A DNA stretch of 64,000 nucleotides from Namhaeicola litoreus (GTDB lineage: Bacteria > Bacteroidota > Bacteroidia > Flavobacteriales > Flavobacteriaceae). Under the pieces are notes generated by a model. The model was not told the DNA's origin. It did not search any database and saw nothing but the letters and a program-made list of their open reading frames with translations. Of the stretch, positions 9,057 through 18,712 are shown piece after piece (the stretch's first letter is position 1; every line of letters begins with the position of its first letter). The stretch is from NCBI RefSeq assembly GCF_042679565.1, contig NZ_JBHTMY010000001.1, positions 62,001 to 126,000 of the forward strand, given 5' to 3'. A program made the translations under genes and the position numbers.

Positions 9057-10706
9057 TCAATCCATTTTAAGACTGTGTTTCGCATATCGATAACCTATAG
9101 CGTCAAACCTTTGTGTCATGGTTTGCAATCGCATTTGAAAATCATCCCAATCTCGTCTTTCCTTATTGGACCAAAGTACCTCAGAGAGGGCAGTCATTCT
9201 TGGTAAAACCATGTATTCAACATGTTCAAAAGTGGGCATATACTCTGTCCAAACATTCCCTTGGGCACCAAGAATGTATTTTTTTTCTGTTTCAGACAAA
9301 ATTTCAGGTGTTGGTTCATAGTAATACACCTTCTCAACTGTAGTCACTCTACTACTTCCCGTGAGCGGTTCATTCTTTTGTTCCTCCCCGTCAATTTGGT
9401 AATAGTCAAAATAACAATGTGTACCAGGTGTCATAATCACTTTATGATGTTGTTTTGCAGCTTCAATACCGCCTTCTTCTCCCCTCCAGGACATCACGAC
9501 CGCATTAGGTGCAAGACCACCTTCAAGAATTTCATCCCATCCAATAATTTCTCTATCAAAAGAATTCAGGAATGATTCAATTCGCCTGATAAAATAACTT
9601 TGCAATCCCTTTTCATCTCCCAAATTTTCTCTTTTTATTAGCTCTTGGGCATAAGGGCTTTCTTCCCATTCCTTTTTAAGGACTTCATCACCGCCAATAT
9701 GTATGTATTTGCTCGGGAAAAGCTCCATTACCTCTGTCAATATTTCTTCTAAAAAAGTAAATGTTTCTTCTTTGGGTGAATAGATTTCAGTAAAAATCCC
9801 CCACCTTTTCGCAACTTCATATGGACCTTGGTTATTTCCAAACTCCGGATAGGCCGCAAGTGCCGCAGAAGAATGCCCAGGCAATTCTATTTCTGGAATT
9901 ACTACAATGTGTCGTTTAGCTGCATAATCTAAGACTTCCCGAATTTGCTCCTGGGTATAATAACCCCCATAACGAATCGTATCATAGGTATAAGGCGCAT
10001 TTTTGGTGCCAGCCAAACCAATGGCTGTTCCATCTCTGTAAGCTCCTATACTTGTTAATTTTGGATATTTTTTAATTTCGATCCGCCATCCTTGATCCTC
10101 GGTGAGATGCCAATGAAACGTATTCATTTTGTGCATTGCGATTAGGTCTAAATACCTTTTAATGTAGGATGAATCAAAAAAATGTCGACCGACATCCAGA
10201 TGCATTCCTCTGTAAGCGTATCTGGGCCCATCTTCGATCTCCACCGCAGGGATAGTAATCGCCAAGTGGTCTTTTGATTTACTTTCTATCTCAGGAGGTA
10301 GTAGTTGTCTTAAACTTTGGATACCGTAGAAAATACCGGCAGGTGAATTGGCTGAAATAATTATACTTTGTTGGCTAATCGACAATTTATAGTCTTCCTT
10401 ATTCAAGATTTCCGGAACCAAACGAAGCGTAATATTTCCTTTCAAAGTGTATTCTTCAGCGATATTTACAGAAATATCTGCCACCTGATTCAACATATCC
10501 CGCAAGTAATTCGCTTCGTTTATCAATTCTGAAGAGGCATTTAGCTGTGTTGCCGACAACAAAACGAAACGACCCTTCTTTATTTCGAGTATTTTCGGTT
10601 TTGGAATAATTGGATAATCCGCCAGAGAATTGATGGTTTCTATGTGCGAATTCCGACATGATATCATCAAAAGCCCCGTAATTATTAAAATAATAAACCT
10701 CATCAT
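9057..10706 (-). CDS. GH20 beta-N-acetylhexosaminidase lipoprotein
   Basis: 549 residues with a lipoprotein signal (Cys about 17, LLMISCRNS). A GH20b N-terminal domain (about 25-155) precedes the catalytic barrel: RGMHLDVGRHFF, FHWHLTEDQGWRIEIKKYP, and the catalytic pair Asp-Glu in HIGGDEV (about D340-E341), then WDEILEGG, MSWRG and WTEYMP. GH20 enzymes use substrate-assisted catalysis to remove terminal GlcNAc or GalNAc from chitin oligomers or glycoproteins. It is next to a DUF4440 lipoprotein but has no chitinase neighbour in the window. Full length for the family. Confidence 0.93.
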   Translation of the reverse strand: MMRFIILIITGLLMISCRNSHIETINSLADYPIIPKPKILEIKKGRFVLLSATQLNASSELINEANYLRDMLNQVADISVNIAEEYTLKGNITLRLVPEILNKEDYKLSISQQSIIISANSPAGIFYGIQSLRQLLPPEIESKSKDHLAITIPAVEIEDGPRYAYRGMHLDVGRHFFDSSYIKRYLDLIAMHKMNTFHWHLTEDQGWRIEIKKYPKLTSIGAYRDGTAIGLAGTKNAPYTYDTIRYGGYYTQEQIREVLDYAAKRHIVVIPEIELPGHSSAALAAYPEFGNNQGPYEVAKRWGIFTEIYSPKEETFTFLEEILTEVMELFPSKYIHIGGDEVLKKEWEESPYAQELIKRENLGDEKGLQSYFIRRIESFLNSFDREIIGWDEILEGGLAPNAVVMSWRGEEGGIEAAKQHHKVIMTPGTHCYFDYYQIDGEEQKNEPLTGSSRVTTVEKVYYYEPTPEILSETEKKYILGAQGNVWTEYMPTFEHVEYMVLPRMTALSEVLWSNKERRDWDDFQMRLQTMTQRFDAIGYRYAKHSLKMD

Positions 10707-10861
10707 CTATCTTTTTGTCTCAATTTATTTTACCCATGACTTTACGAATATCGACTATATAAGGTTCACAGATTTTTTTTGATCAAAATCACCCTAAAGT
10801 TCTAATACTTTAAAGGAATCTCGTGTTCTCTTTAACGTATTCCTTACCACTAAAACGTCAA

Positions 10862-11518
10862 TTAGTTTTTCGGTATCAAAATTACCTGGTCAACCACAAA
10901 CTTTCTAGAAGCTTCCCCATCTACTAATTTATATTGGATCTGTCTAATATTTCCGGTGGGAGAAGCATTGGAATCACCTTCTTCGTATATGGGAAATCTC
11001 CTGAGCAATGTTGTTTCGGCAATCGCAAATTCGTCGTGGCCCATATATCCTTTTGCGGCTTCACTGTCAGGTTCAATTTCCGGAAAAGAAATCTGGCTTA
11101 TAGATTTTCCTCCGTTTACACTGTATGCGATCACATTTCCATAACTACCGCTACCTGCAGAAGTGGTGTAGATCAATATTTCAGGATATCCATCCGAATT
11201 GAGGTCCTCAATTTCTGCATTCATCACGGCTCCATCTGTTTCCATTTCCACTTTTGACGCATCCATACTCAAACCTTCTGGTGCGATGGTTAATTTTCTG
11301 ATGGATCCTTCTCCCTCAGTTTTAATCTGAAAAGTAATCCCTTGTAAGCTCAATGTCTTTTGAAAACTTGGAAGTTTATTCGTGCGATTTCCGTCAATTT
11401 CTTGAACTTCCTCAACTGGAAGCTCATTTACTTCTGTTTTTGATTCAACTTTTTGTTTACATGACCAACCCATTACTAGGATTAATAAAAGCAAAGAAAA
11501 TTTAATACATGTTTTCAT
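10862..11518 (-). CDS. PliI-like periplasmic lysozyme inhibitor, lipoprotein
   Basis: The frame is open further upstream to 11611 but that part overlaps the neighbouring gene; the ATG at 11518 (MKTCIKFSLL) gives a clean lipoprotein signal ending GWSCKQK. About 218 residues. The C-terminal ~140 residues resemble the PliI family of inhibitors of invertebrate-type (I-type) lysozyme: LNSDGYPEILIYTTSAGSGSYG followed by YMGHDEFAIAETTLLRRFPIY. The SGS loop corresponds to the segment that PliI inserts in the lysozyme active site. A role in protection against lysozyme of marine invertebrates or other bacteria is an inference. A candidate promoter element TATCTTCG lies at 11538-11545 just upstream. Assignment rests on motif memory only. 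Confidence 0.68.
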   Translation of the reverse strand: MKTCIKFSLLLLILVMGWSCKQKVESKTEVNELPVEEVQEIDGNRTNKLPSFQKTLSLQGITFQIKTEGEGSIRKLTIAPEGLSMDASKVEMETDGAVMNAEIEDLNSDGYPEILIYTTSAGSGSYGNVIAYSVNGGKSISQISFPEIEPDSEAAKGYMGHDEFAIAETTLLRRFPIYEEGDSNASPTGNIRQIQYKLVDGEASRKFVVDQVILIPKN

Positions 11519-11534
11519 ATTAAGAAAATTGTTA

Positions 11535-12068
11535 TTACGAAGATATGTCATTCCTCTTTTCGAACAAAAACAATTTCTTATCATCTCCCTCAAGTGTAAT
11601 TTCACCTGCAAAGATTAGTCCCAGTTTTTTAAGTAGAGACTGGGAAACAACATTTCTCTTATCTGTTATTGCCACTACTTTTTTAAGTCCGAATCTGTCA
11701 AACGCCAATGCAAGTATTTTCTGAGATGCCTCAAAACCATATCCTTGTCCTTCATATTGGGGTAAAAATGCAAAACCAATATCCACCCCTTCCAATCCTT
11801 CACGGTCATATAAACCGCAAGATCCCATTTTTACCCCATCAGATTTTCTTATGACCGTATAGTTCGAGAAACCCAATCGTTTATGCTGTACCCAAATCTT
11901 ATTTTCAATATAGGCTTCAGCAGCTTCTTTAGACTTTACATTTCTGTCGCCAATGAACTTCATCCACTTGGGGGTGTTCATCAATTCCAAGATAAAGTCC
12001 GCATCTTCTTTATTAGTGGGTCTCAAATACAATCTTTCGGTTTCAAAATTTTCCATTTCAGAATTCAT
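11535..12068 (-). CDS. GNAT family N-acetyltransferase (RimJ/RimL-like)
   Basis: 177 residues. It begins ETERLYLRPTNKEDADFILELMNTPKW, the normal start of RimJ/RimL-type acetyltransferases, and has the acetyl-CoA binding region around FLPQYEGQGYGFEASQKILALAF and the ending VSQSLLKKLGLIFAGE. It would transfer an acetyl group from acetyl-CoA to an amine, either a protein N-terminus or a small molecule; the substrate is not visible. An ATG five codons in (MENFETERL) is an equally possible start. It lies directly upstream of the PliI-like gene on the same strand, 16 bp apart. Confidence 0.85.
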   Translation of the reverse strand: MNSEMENFETERLYLRPTNKEDADFILELMNTPKWMKFIGDRNVKSKEAAEAYIENKIWVQHKRLGFSNYTVIRKSDGVKMGSCGLYDREGLEGVDIGFAFLPQYEGQGYGFEASQKILALAFDRFGLKKVVAITDKRNVVSQSLLKKLGLIFAGEITLEGDDKKLFLFEKRNDISS

Positions 12069-12234
12069 GTAATTACATTTTTTTTAAATATAAGTGGAAT
12101 TTAGTTAAATCCTCTTCTGAACAAAAATGAATCGCAATGAATTGACCTCAAATTACTTAGATTTTACAATTTGCAAAAACATATTATAAATTTCGTAACT
12201 TTAAAAGGAATCTAACCCCTAATCTATTCTTATT

Positions 12235-13005
12235 ATGAAAAAATTGTTTTTAATTTTAGTCGTCATGCTCATGTCTATAGCGACTTACGGACAAATTAGT
12301 TATTTACAATACAGACATGTTCCAGCAGATCAGGAAGAAAAATTCTTGGAAAGGGAAACAAAGCATTGGTCTAAAGTTGCCCAGGCAGCTGTTAAAAAAG
12401 GGCAAATGCAATCTTGGTCTTTATGGCGTAAAGTAGGTATTACTAATGCTGACACTTCCACACCTAATTATGTATTTGTGAACACCTATGAAAGTATTGA
12501 TAAAATGGATCCTGAAAAAGCATGGAATGACAATTTAGACGCCCTTGGCAACATAAAACCCGAAAGCATTGAAACCAGCTCATTTACCACAACAACCTTT
12601 GATTATTACATACAATCTGAAGATCATGTACCCGGAGAATATAAATATGCTCTTGTAAACTATGGAAAACCAACAGACAGGAATGCTTTTATACAAGAAA
12701 ACAGGTCTCTTTGGAAACCTTTACATGAAGCGAGTATTAAAAATATTTTAAATGGGATGACTTATTGGGGCATGTCATCTGTCATTTATCCGGCAGGAAA
12801 TCAAGATAGATTTTCAGTATTTACTGTAGATGGATTCAATAAACTTTCTGATGCTTTGAATTATTTACGCTTTACAGAAACTTCTGATAATTCTCCAAAC
12901 GCAGCAGCATGGAATGATGTACTCGATAAAACAAAAATGGATGATTTAATGCCCAATGGTTTTGAAAGGAGAATTATTTATGAAAGAGTGATGACCATAA
13001 AATAA
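12235..13005 (+). CDS. Secreted protein of unknown function
   Basis: 256 residues with a clear signal peptide (MKKLFLILVVMLMSIATYGQ). Not assigned to a family. The mature part seems to have two similar halves, each starting with a strand and a basic/aromatic helix (LQYRHVPADQEEKFLERETKHW and YALVNYGKPTDRNAFIQENRSLWKP), each followed by a helix ending WSLWRK or TYWGMS. This spacing resembles dimeric alpha-beta barrel (ferredoxin-like) proteins, perhaps a duplication in one chain. It stands alone between a divergent acetyltransferase and a DUF2721 gene. Function unknown. Confidence 0.7.
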   Translation: MKKLFLILVVMLMSIATYGQISYLQYRHVPADQEEKFLERETKHWSKVAQAAVKKGQMQSWSLWRKVGITNADTSTPNYVFVNTYESIDKMDPEKAWNDNLDALGNIKPESIETSSFTTTTFDYYIQSEDHVPGEYKYALVNYGKPTDRNAFIQENRSLWKPLHEASIKNILNGMTYWGMSSVIYPAGNQDRFSVFTVDGFNKLSDALNYLRFTETSDNSPNAAAWNDVLDKTKMDDLMPNGFERRIIYERVMTIK

Positions 13006-13072
13006 TAGGAAACAGCGATGGCTGATAAGGGAATAAGCTAGTAAACTTTAAGTAAATTTGAAAAAAATTTAC

Positions 13073-13480
13073 ATGGAACAGCTAACACTTACAACTCCTG
13101 CTCTACTCTTCTCAGCCATTTCATTAATCATGCTGGCCTATACGAACCGATTTTTGGCCTATGCCGCAGTCGTCAGGAATTTGAAAGACCAGTATATAGA
13201 GAAAGAGGACGAAAAGCTTATACGCCAGATAAAAAATTTGCGCAAAAGACTTTACTTAACAAGGTCTATGCAAATTTTTGGTATCTCGAGTTTGTTGTTA
13301 TGTGTACTCACCATGTTTCTGATCTATATTGAGCAGCACCTGATTGCCGTTTGGGTTTTTGGGTTTGCCTTAATTCTACTAATCCTATCGCTGGCCCTCT
13401 TAATTCGTGAAATTCAAATCTCGGTAGAGGCCCTAGAGTTCCACCTCGGAGATCTTGAATCCCGTTCAAAAAAGACGTAA
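13073..13480 (+). CDS. DUF2721 integral membrane protein
   Basis: The start is set at the ATG at 13073 (MEQLTLTTPALLF); the frame also has a TTG at 13058. About 135 residues: one N-terminal membrane segment (TPALLFSAISLIMLAYTNRFLAY), a charged cytoplasmic stretch (NLKDQYIEKEDEKLIRQIKNLRKRL), then two more membrane segments. This is the architecture of DUF2721 proteins, which are widespread and of unknown function. It follows the secreted protein by 67 bp. Confidence 0.8.
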   Translation: MEQLTLTTPALLFSAISLIMLAYTNRFLAYAAVVRNLKDQYIEKEDEKLIRQIKNLRKRLYLTRSMQIFGISSLLLCVLTMFLIYIEQHLIAVWVFGFALILLILSLALLIREIQISVEALEFHLGDLESRSKKT

Positions 13481-13516
13481 ATAAATAACAATCTTTAGGA
13501 AGGCTGCAGATTATAT

Positions 13517-14695
13517 TTAATCAAGGCTTTGTGGGACTTTTTTTAATGCGATCAGGCCAAATATGGGTCCGATTGCCAAGATCATAAAAATATCATTGAT
13601 ATCTAAAAATTCTCTGAGCACATTTATCAATTGGATACTTATGATTGTGATTGCAAAACCGATACAATTGACAATGGTAAGCGCTGTTCCTTTCATTTCA
13701 GGAGATGTATTTTGTGCAACAAGGGTAGAAAAGAGGGGTGAATCTGCTATAACAACCATCCCCCATAAAATTAAAAATCCAACAAAAATGTTTTCCCTTT
13801 CCAAGGTGAATATCCAGGGGGAAACAAGGCAACAGATACAGGAGGCAAAAAGTGCAAAAAAGGCAATCCTTCTAGTTCCGAACTTTTGAGCGAGATAAGC
13901 CCCTAGCACACATGATAAGCCACCTATACCAATCACCAAAAAAGACAAAAAAGGAATATTAAAGGAATTTTCCGGATGGCTTAGGGCATAGGTTTTAATC
14001 ATAATAGGAACAAAAGCCCAAAAAGCATATAGTTCCCACATATGACCAAAATAACCAAAAGCCGCTGAACGAAATTCACTATTTTCAAAGACTTTATAAA
14101 ATGCCCCTAGATCTATTTTTTGACCAGGTTTTCTGAATGGTCCATCGGGTACTAAAAAAACCATCAGAACACCTCCTAGAACCGCAAGAGCAGAAGTATT
14201 AATCAAAACAAATTTCCACGACAAAAGGTTAGATAAGTTCTTTAACAAATGAGGAAATGAAGTACCAATGACTAAGGCTCCCACAATAAAACCCAAAGAT
14301 TTTCCCAACCCTTTTTCAAAATAATCTGCTGCAATTTTCATCCCCACCGGGTATATGCCTGCAAGAAAAAAACCAGTAAAAAACCTTAAAACAAGAATGC
14401 TCAAGAAACCATTCCCCTTCCAAATTATTCCTAAATTGAATATTGCCCCAATCAAAGCACATACAAAAAATACTTTCGACGGAGGAAATCTGTCTGCAAT
14501 TGTTAAAATAGCAAAAATCAAGGTGCCTGCGATAAATCCCAATTGCACAGCTGAAGTTAAGTGTCCTAATGCGCTTTCCTGAAGGTTGAAATTCACCACT
14601 AAATCATTCATTACACCATTACCGGCAAACCACAGTGAAACACAACAAAATTGAGCGAAAACAATAATGGCTAATATGTGTCTCGGCGATTTCAT
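13517..14695 (-). CDS. MFS transporter
   Basis: 392 residues with about twelve hydrophobic segments in two blocks of six. The N-terminal half starts HILAIIVFAQFCCVSLWFAGNGVMNDL and has the MFS loop 2-3 region (ADRFPPSKVFF) and RFFTGFFLAGIYPVGMKIAADYF typical of transporters of the CynX/NNP-like type. It should be a proton-coupled or facilitated carrier at the inner membrane; the substrate cannot be told. Convergent with the DUF2721 gene, stop codons 36 bp apart. Confidence 0.85.
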   Translation of the reverse strand: MKSPRHILAIIVFAQFCCVSLWFAGNGVMNDLVVNFNLQESALGHLTSAVQLGFIAGTLIFAILTIADRFPPSKVFFVCALIGAIFNLGIIWKGNGFLSILVLRFFTGFFLAGIYPVGMKIAADYFEKGLGKSLGFIVGALVIGTSFPHLLKNLSNLLSWKFVLINTSALAVLGGVLMVFLVPDGPFRKPGQKIDLGAFYKVFENSEFRSAAFGYFGHMWELYAFWAFVPIMIKTYALSHPENSFNIPFLSFLVIGIGGLSCVLGAYLAQKFGTRRIAFFALFASCICCLVSPWIFTLERENIFVGFLILWGMVVIADSPLFSTLVAQNTSPEMKGTALTIVNCIGFAITIISIQLINVLREFLDINDIFMILAIGPIFGLIALKKVPQSLD

Positions 14696-14814
14696 CTTAT
14701 ATTTTTTTTACTGTGAGATCAAGACTTGACTTACCAAATAAAAATATTGAATCTGTCAAAAGCGAAAGATCGAAAGAGAGGATCATATACTTTTCAGTTA
14801 GTTTGAGTCCTATC

Positions 14815-16296
14815 TTACAAGAAAGAGGAAATTAATCTGGCTGTAGCGAATTTTAAGAATGTCCAATTACTCTGCTTCATCCAATCTGCATAATTAAGTA
14901 ATTCACTGTTTTCTAAATCCGACAAGAAGTTTCTTTCCATTTCTGCAGCAAACTTATTACCATATATGACAGACATGATCTCAAAATTCAAATCAAAACT
15001 CCGTAAATCCATATTGGCCGTTCCTACTACACTCACATAACTATCGGCAACAAGTGTTTTTGCATGAATAAACCCTTTTTCGTACAGATAAATTTTAACC
15101 CCAACTTCTAGAAGTTCTTTAAAATAAAAATTTGTAGTTGCTCCAACCAACGCAGAATCAGATTTCTTAGGCACTAAAATCCGGACATCAACACCCGTAA
15201 TCGCTGCTTGTTTCAAGGCATTTAAAATACTTGAATTAGGCACGAAATAAGGATTAGTTATGTACAATTTTTGAGTGGCGAGCGTGAAGATCTTAAAATA
15301 GGTGAGCATGATATTGGATATGTTATCCAAAGGACCTCCGGCAACAATCTGAGCTAATTCTTTTTCTTTATTGATGTTTGTTTCAGGAAAATTAGGAAAT
15401 AATTCCTTTTTAAATGTCAGGTTTTTAGTTTGGTCAGCCGCATTCCAACAAATAATAAAATGCCTTTGTAAATTATTTACAGACTCTCCCATTATTTTTA
15501 CGTGTGTATCTCTCCAATACAAACCGGTATCAATAGAATTATCATATCGATCTGAGACGTTTATTCCACCTACAAAACCTACCACGCCATCTATGATGAT
15601 TATTTTTCTGTGATCTCTGTGGTTGGTTCTACTCGCCAATCGCGTAAAAATAATCTTGATAAAAGGATGTACTTCAGCTCCACCTTCGTTCAATTCCTTT
15701 ACAATATTTTTCTCTATGCCTCGACTTGCAAAAGCATCTACCAACACCCTAACTTTCACCCCTTCTTTGGCCTTTTTAAGAAGTACCTCTTTGATCTGGT
15801 TTCCTCTCACATCATTTTCCCAGGCATAATATTCTATGTGAATGAAGGATTTTGCCTTTTCTAACTCTTTTAAGACTTCTGGAAATTTATTTTCGCCATT
15901 TTCAAGCAAATGGTAATCGTTGAAATTTAGGTTTTCATGACTGTGCTTGTAAATAAATTTTACCAAGTCTTTATACTGCATCAAATCATTTTCATATTCT
16001 TTCAATAAAGCAGAAGTATTATCCTTGTTCTCTTTATTAAATGCTCTTGTTAGTGCGACTGCTTCCTTATAACGATGAGCTGTAATTTTTACATGCCTGT
16101 AATCACCTCCAAAAGCATAAAAGAAGAGAACCCCCAATACCGGAAAAAGGGCGACTAAAAGAATATACGCTAAGGTTTTGGGTGTAGAGTTTGTGTCCAA
16201 CAAAATTCTAACTATAGTAAATACCAATACGAATCCGTAAAGGATTAAAACAATTATTACGGCTGATGAATTGACATTAAAATCGAAAAATCGCAT
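14815..16296 (-). CDS. cls: Cardiolipin synthase
   Basis: 493 residues. Two N-terminal membrane segments (VIIVLILYGFVLVFTIVRIL and LAYILLVALFPVLGVLFFYAFGG) precede two phospholipase D domains. The first HKD motif is degenerate in spacing but present as TNHRDHRKIIIIDG; the second is FIHAKTLVADSYVSVVGTANMD. The enzyme joins two phosphatidylglycerol molecules to give cardiolipin and glycerol at the inner membrane. The length is normal for bacterial Cls. It is monocistronic, with about 120 bp separating it from the MFS gene and 156 bp upstream of it without a recognised gene. Confidence 0.93.
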   Translation of the reverse strand: MRFFDFNVNSSAVIIVLILYGFVLVFTIVRILLDTNSTPKTLAYILLVALFPVLGVLFFYAFGGDYRHVKITAHRYKEAVALTRAFNKENKDNTSALLKEYENDLMQYKDLVKFIYKHSHENLNFNDYHLLENGENKFPEVLKELEKAKSFIHIEYYAWENDVRGNQIKEVLLKKAKEGVKVRVLVDAFASRGIEKNIVKELNEGGAEVHPFIKIIFTRLASRTNHRDHRKIIIIDGVVGFVGGINVSDRYDNSIDTGLYWRDTHVKIMGESVNNLQRHFIICWNAADQTKNLTFKKELFPNFPETNINKEKELAQIVAGGPLDNISNIMLTYFKIFTLATQKLYITNPYFVPNSSILNALKQAAITGVDVRILVPKKSDSALVGATTNFYFKELLEVGVKIYLYEKGFIHAKTLVADSYVSVVGTANMDLRSFDLNFEIMSVIYGNKFAAEMERNFLSDLENSELLNYADWMKQSNWTFLKFATARLISSFL

Positions 16297-16452
16297 GAGA
16301 GCAGTTTATGGTATTTTTATTAATCGGTTAACAAATAATAGAAAATTAGTGATTAAATTTTACTTTAAAATGATCTTTCTTCATTATAAAAATACAACAT
16401 AATTATTTGAAACATCTATTTTGAAATGATTCTCGTTTCGTATATATATGAT

Positions 16453-16704
16453 TTATTGGTAATGCTTACTGCCACTGAGAAACTTTAAAAGAGAAATAAG
16501 CGATACCAATGTCCAGGCACCTTCAAGAATTATAAACGGAACGTAATGTATGAGAATAGAGGCTAAACAAGCCATCCCGGCACCAATTGTATTGAGTAGA
16601 ATAAACGATAAGTCTTTATGGGTGACCTTACCTGTTACATTCAAAAAGTACGCAAGTAATATTTGAAAAACTCCTATAAAACCAATCCAGTCTGTGTTAG
16701 TCAT
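16453..16704 (-). CDS. CBU_0592-like small membrane protein
   Basis: 83 residues with three hydrophobic segments: WIGFIGVFQILLAYFLNVTGK, SFILLNTIGAGMACLASILI and FIILEGAWTLVSLISLLKFL. This matches small membrane proteins related to CBU_0592, of unknown function, whose typical features are the N-terminal G-x-x-Q helix and the E-G-x-W in the last helix. Its start overlaps the stop of the upstream acetyltransferase gene by 8 bp, so the two are co-translated. Confidence 0.72.
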   Translation of the reverse strand: MTNTDWIGFIGVFQILLAYFLNVTGKVTHKDLSFILLNTIGAGMACLASILIHYVPFIILEGAWTLVSLISLLKFLSGSKHYQ

Positions 16705-17260
16705 TTGATATTTTTTGTTTCCATTCGTTTTGTGTTATTTGATAACAAATACAATTTTCGTAATCGGGGTGCTCACTTAATTTCGGATGTTTGAAGGAAC
16801 CGACTTTACGCATGCCGATTTTATTCATTACCCTTTCTGACCTTGTATTTATTTCGGTGCAAGTTGAAATAATTCTTTTCAATTTCAATTCCTCAAAACC
16901 AAATTTTAAACATCGCTCTGCGCCTTCCGTTGCAAAACCTTTTCCCCAAGCAGAATTTTTTAATCGCCAACCCACATCTACGGCAGGTGTATATTTTGTA
17001 GGATAATCCTGGTAAGCCAATCCGATAAACCCTATAAATTCGCCTGTTTCTATTAACTCAGCCGCGAAATAATTATGACCGTGTTCGATGTAATGATCCT
17101 GCAGTCGTTTGATAAAATCTTTGGTTTCAGAAAGAGTTAATATGTTAGGGAAATGCTCCATTACTTGGGCATCTGCATTCATCATTGCAAATTCGGACAG
17201 ATCTTCTTTTATCCAATTGCGGAATCCAATCCGTTCAGATGTGAAAATATATCTCTCCAT
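16697..17260 (-). CDS. GNAT family N-acetyltransferase
   Basis: The start is set at the ATG at 17260 (MERYIFTSERIGFRNW); a GTG five codons earlier is also possible. About 187 residues. RimJ/RimL-like pattern: ERIGFRNWIKEDLSEF at the N-terminus, DVGWRLKNSAWGKGFATEGAERCLKFGFEEL as the acetyl-CoA binding segment, and NTRSERVMNKIGMRKVG near the end. The substrate is unknown. It overlaps the following membrane protein gene. Confidence 0.87.
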   Translation of the reverse strand: MERYIFTSERIGFRNWIKEDLSEFAMMNADAQVMEHFPNILTLSETKDFIKRLQDHYIEHGHNYFAAELIETGEFIGFIGLAYQDYPTKYTPAVDVGWRLKNSAWGKGFATEGAERCLKFGFEELKLKRIISTCTEINTRSERVMNKIGMRKVGSFKHPKLSEHPDYENCICYQITQNEWKQKISND

Positions 17261-17307
17261 AACAAATAAACACAATATTTTTTATAAAATTTAAATCACA
17301 TAAAACC

Positions 17308-18603
17308 TCAAGCCGCTATGTTTTTTTTCAATTTAGCTGTTTGAAGTAAAATGAAACCACTTATAAAAAAGACCGACATAAAAATCATACTGTTACGCAT
17401 ACTTCCGGTCACCTGGTCTATATAACCATAAGCCATTGAACCTATCACGATAGCGATCTTTTCTGTGATGTCATAAAAACTAAAAAAGGAGGCTGTGTCT
17501 TGTGTCTCCGAGGGGATCAATTTTGAATAAGTAGATCTCGAAAGCGACTGAACGCCACCCATTACAAATCCCAGAGAACCTGCCAAGCTGTAAAAAGTTA
17601 CTTTTTGCTGTAAAAAATATCCCGAAACACAGATCGTGATCCAAATGATCAAAGTGCAACTAATGGCAAATCCATTCCCCTTTTTTTCGGACAACCACGC
17701 AAAGAAATAAGCGCCGATTACAGCCACAATCTGTAGAATCAAGACAATATAGATCATTTCATCGGCGCCCATCCCTATCTCTTTATCAGCAAAGAGCGGA
17801 GCCAATAACATAACGGTTTGCACGCCCATACTGTAAAGAAAAAAGGACGATAAAAACCTCAACATTACTTCTTTTTGCCTGATGACCTTGAACACCTGCA
17901 TTAACTGTTTTCTTCCCTGACTTAAAACTTGAAAACTGAAACGATTCCCAGTACTTCGGTCTTTTAAAAAGTAGAAAGAGATTTGTGCAAAACCCATCCA
18001 CCAAATACCCACTAAAATAAATCCAAAACGCGTTGCCGATCCGCCATTTTCAAAACCAAGGAATTCATAGTTTTGATATAGAAGCAGATTAATTATAAGC
18101 AGTATAATGCTACCGATATATCCCATGGCAAACCCTCTGGCACTTACACTGTCCATTTTATCCTGCGTGGCCACTTCGGGTAAAAAGCCATTATAGAACA
18201 CCAAAGAACCTGCATACCCTATACTTGCCAAAACAGAACAGGCGATCCCATATTCGATATTTTCACCTGTAAAGAAAAATAATCCGATACAGGCCAATGA
18301 TCCTAAGTAAGTAAAGAATTGCATAAAGCGTTTCTTCAATCCGCCGTAATCGGCAATACCCGAAAGTACCGGAGAAAGAAAAACGATAACCAAAAAAGAA
18401 AAGGAAATAGCATATGAAAAAAGTACAGAGTTCTTCATTGACAGCCCAAAGAATTTGACCATTTCCCCACCAAAAGCAGTTTCAGTTGTACTGATATAAT
18501 AAATAGGAAAAATAGCAGTGGTAACAATTAAATTGTAGACAGAATTAGACCAATCAAAAGAGGCCCAGGCATTCATCAGACGTTTGTTGTTTTTTTCGAG
18601 CAC
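17308..18603 (-). CDS. MFS transporter, UMF1 (Atg22-like) family
   Basis: 431 residues, twelve predicted membrane segments. The opening NAWASFDWSNSVYNLIVTTAIFPIYY is typical of the UMF1/Atg22-like MFS group (PF11700), as are FLPEVATQDKMDSVSARGFAMGYIGS and the later GGVQSLSRSTYSKLIPSETQDTASFFSFYD. Members export amino acids from the yeast vacuole or act as unknown carriers in bacteria. No neighbour suggests a substrate. Confidence 0.88.
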   Translation of the reverse strand: MLEKNNKRLMNAWASFDWSNSVYNLIVTTAIFPIYYISTTETAFGGEMVKFFGLSMKNSVLFSYAISFSFLVIVFLSPVLSGIADYGGLKKRFMQFFTYLGSLACIGLFFFTGENIEYGIACSVLASIGYAGSLVFYNGFLPEVATQDKMDSVSARGFAMGYIGSIILLIINLLLYQNYEFLGFENGGSATRFGFILVGIWWMGFAQISFYFLKDRSTGNRFSFQVLSQGRKQLMQVFKVIRQKEVMLRFLSSFFLYSMGVQTVMLLAPLFADKEIGMGADEMIYIVLILQIVAVIGAYFFAWLSEKKGNGFAISCTLIIWITICVSGYFLQQKVTFYSLAGSLGFVMGGVQSLSRSTYSKLIPSETQDTASFFSFYDITEKIAIVIGSMAYGYIDQVTGSMRNSMIFMSVFFISGFILLQTAKLKKNIAA

Positions 18604-18712
18604 AGTTTTATCCGGAATTTACCTTGCACAATAAATTGCTATAGGTTTTATCAAATATACCTATTATCTGAAAATTATGGATGTGGGGGTTGCAATGCGA
18701 TGAGGCAACCGA

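Noticed and set aside
9222..9575. 117-codon plus-strand ORF
   Set aside because: It lies antisense inside the GH20 gene, whose frame carries the full catalytic motif set.
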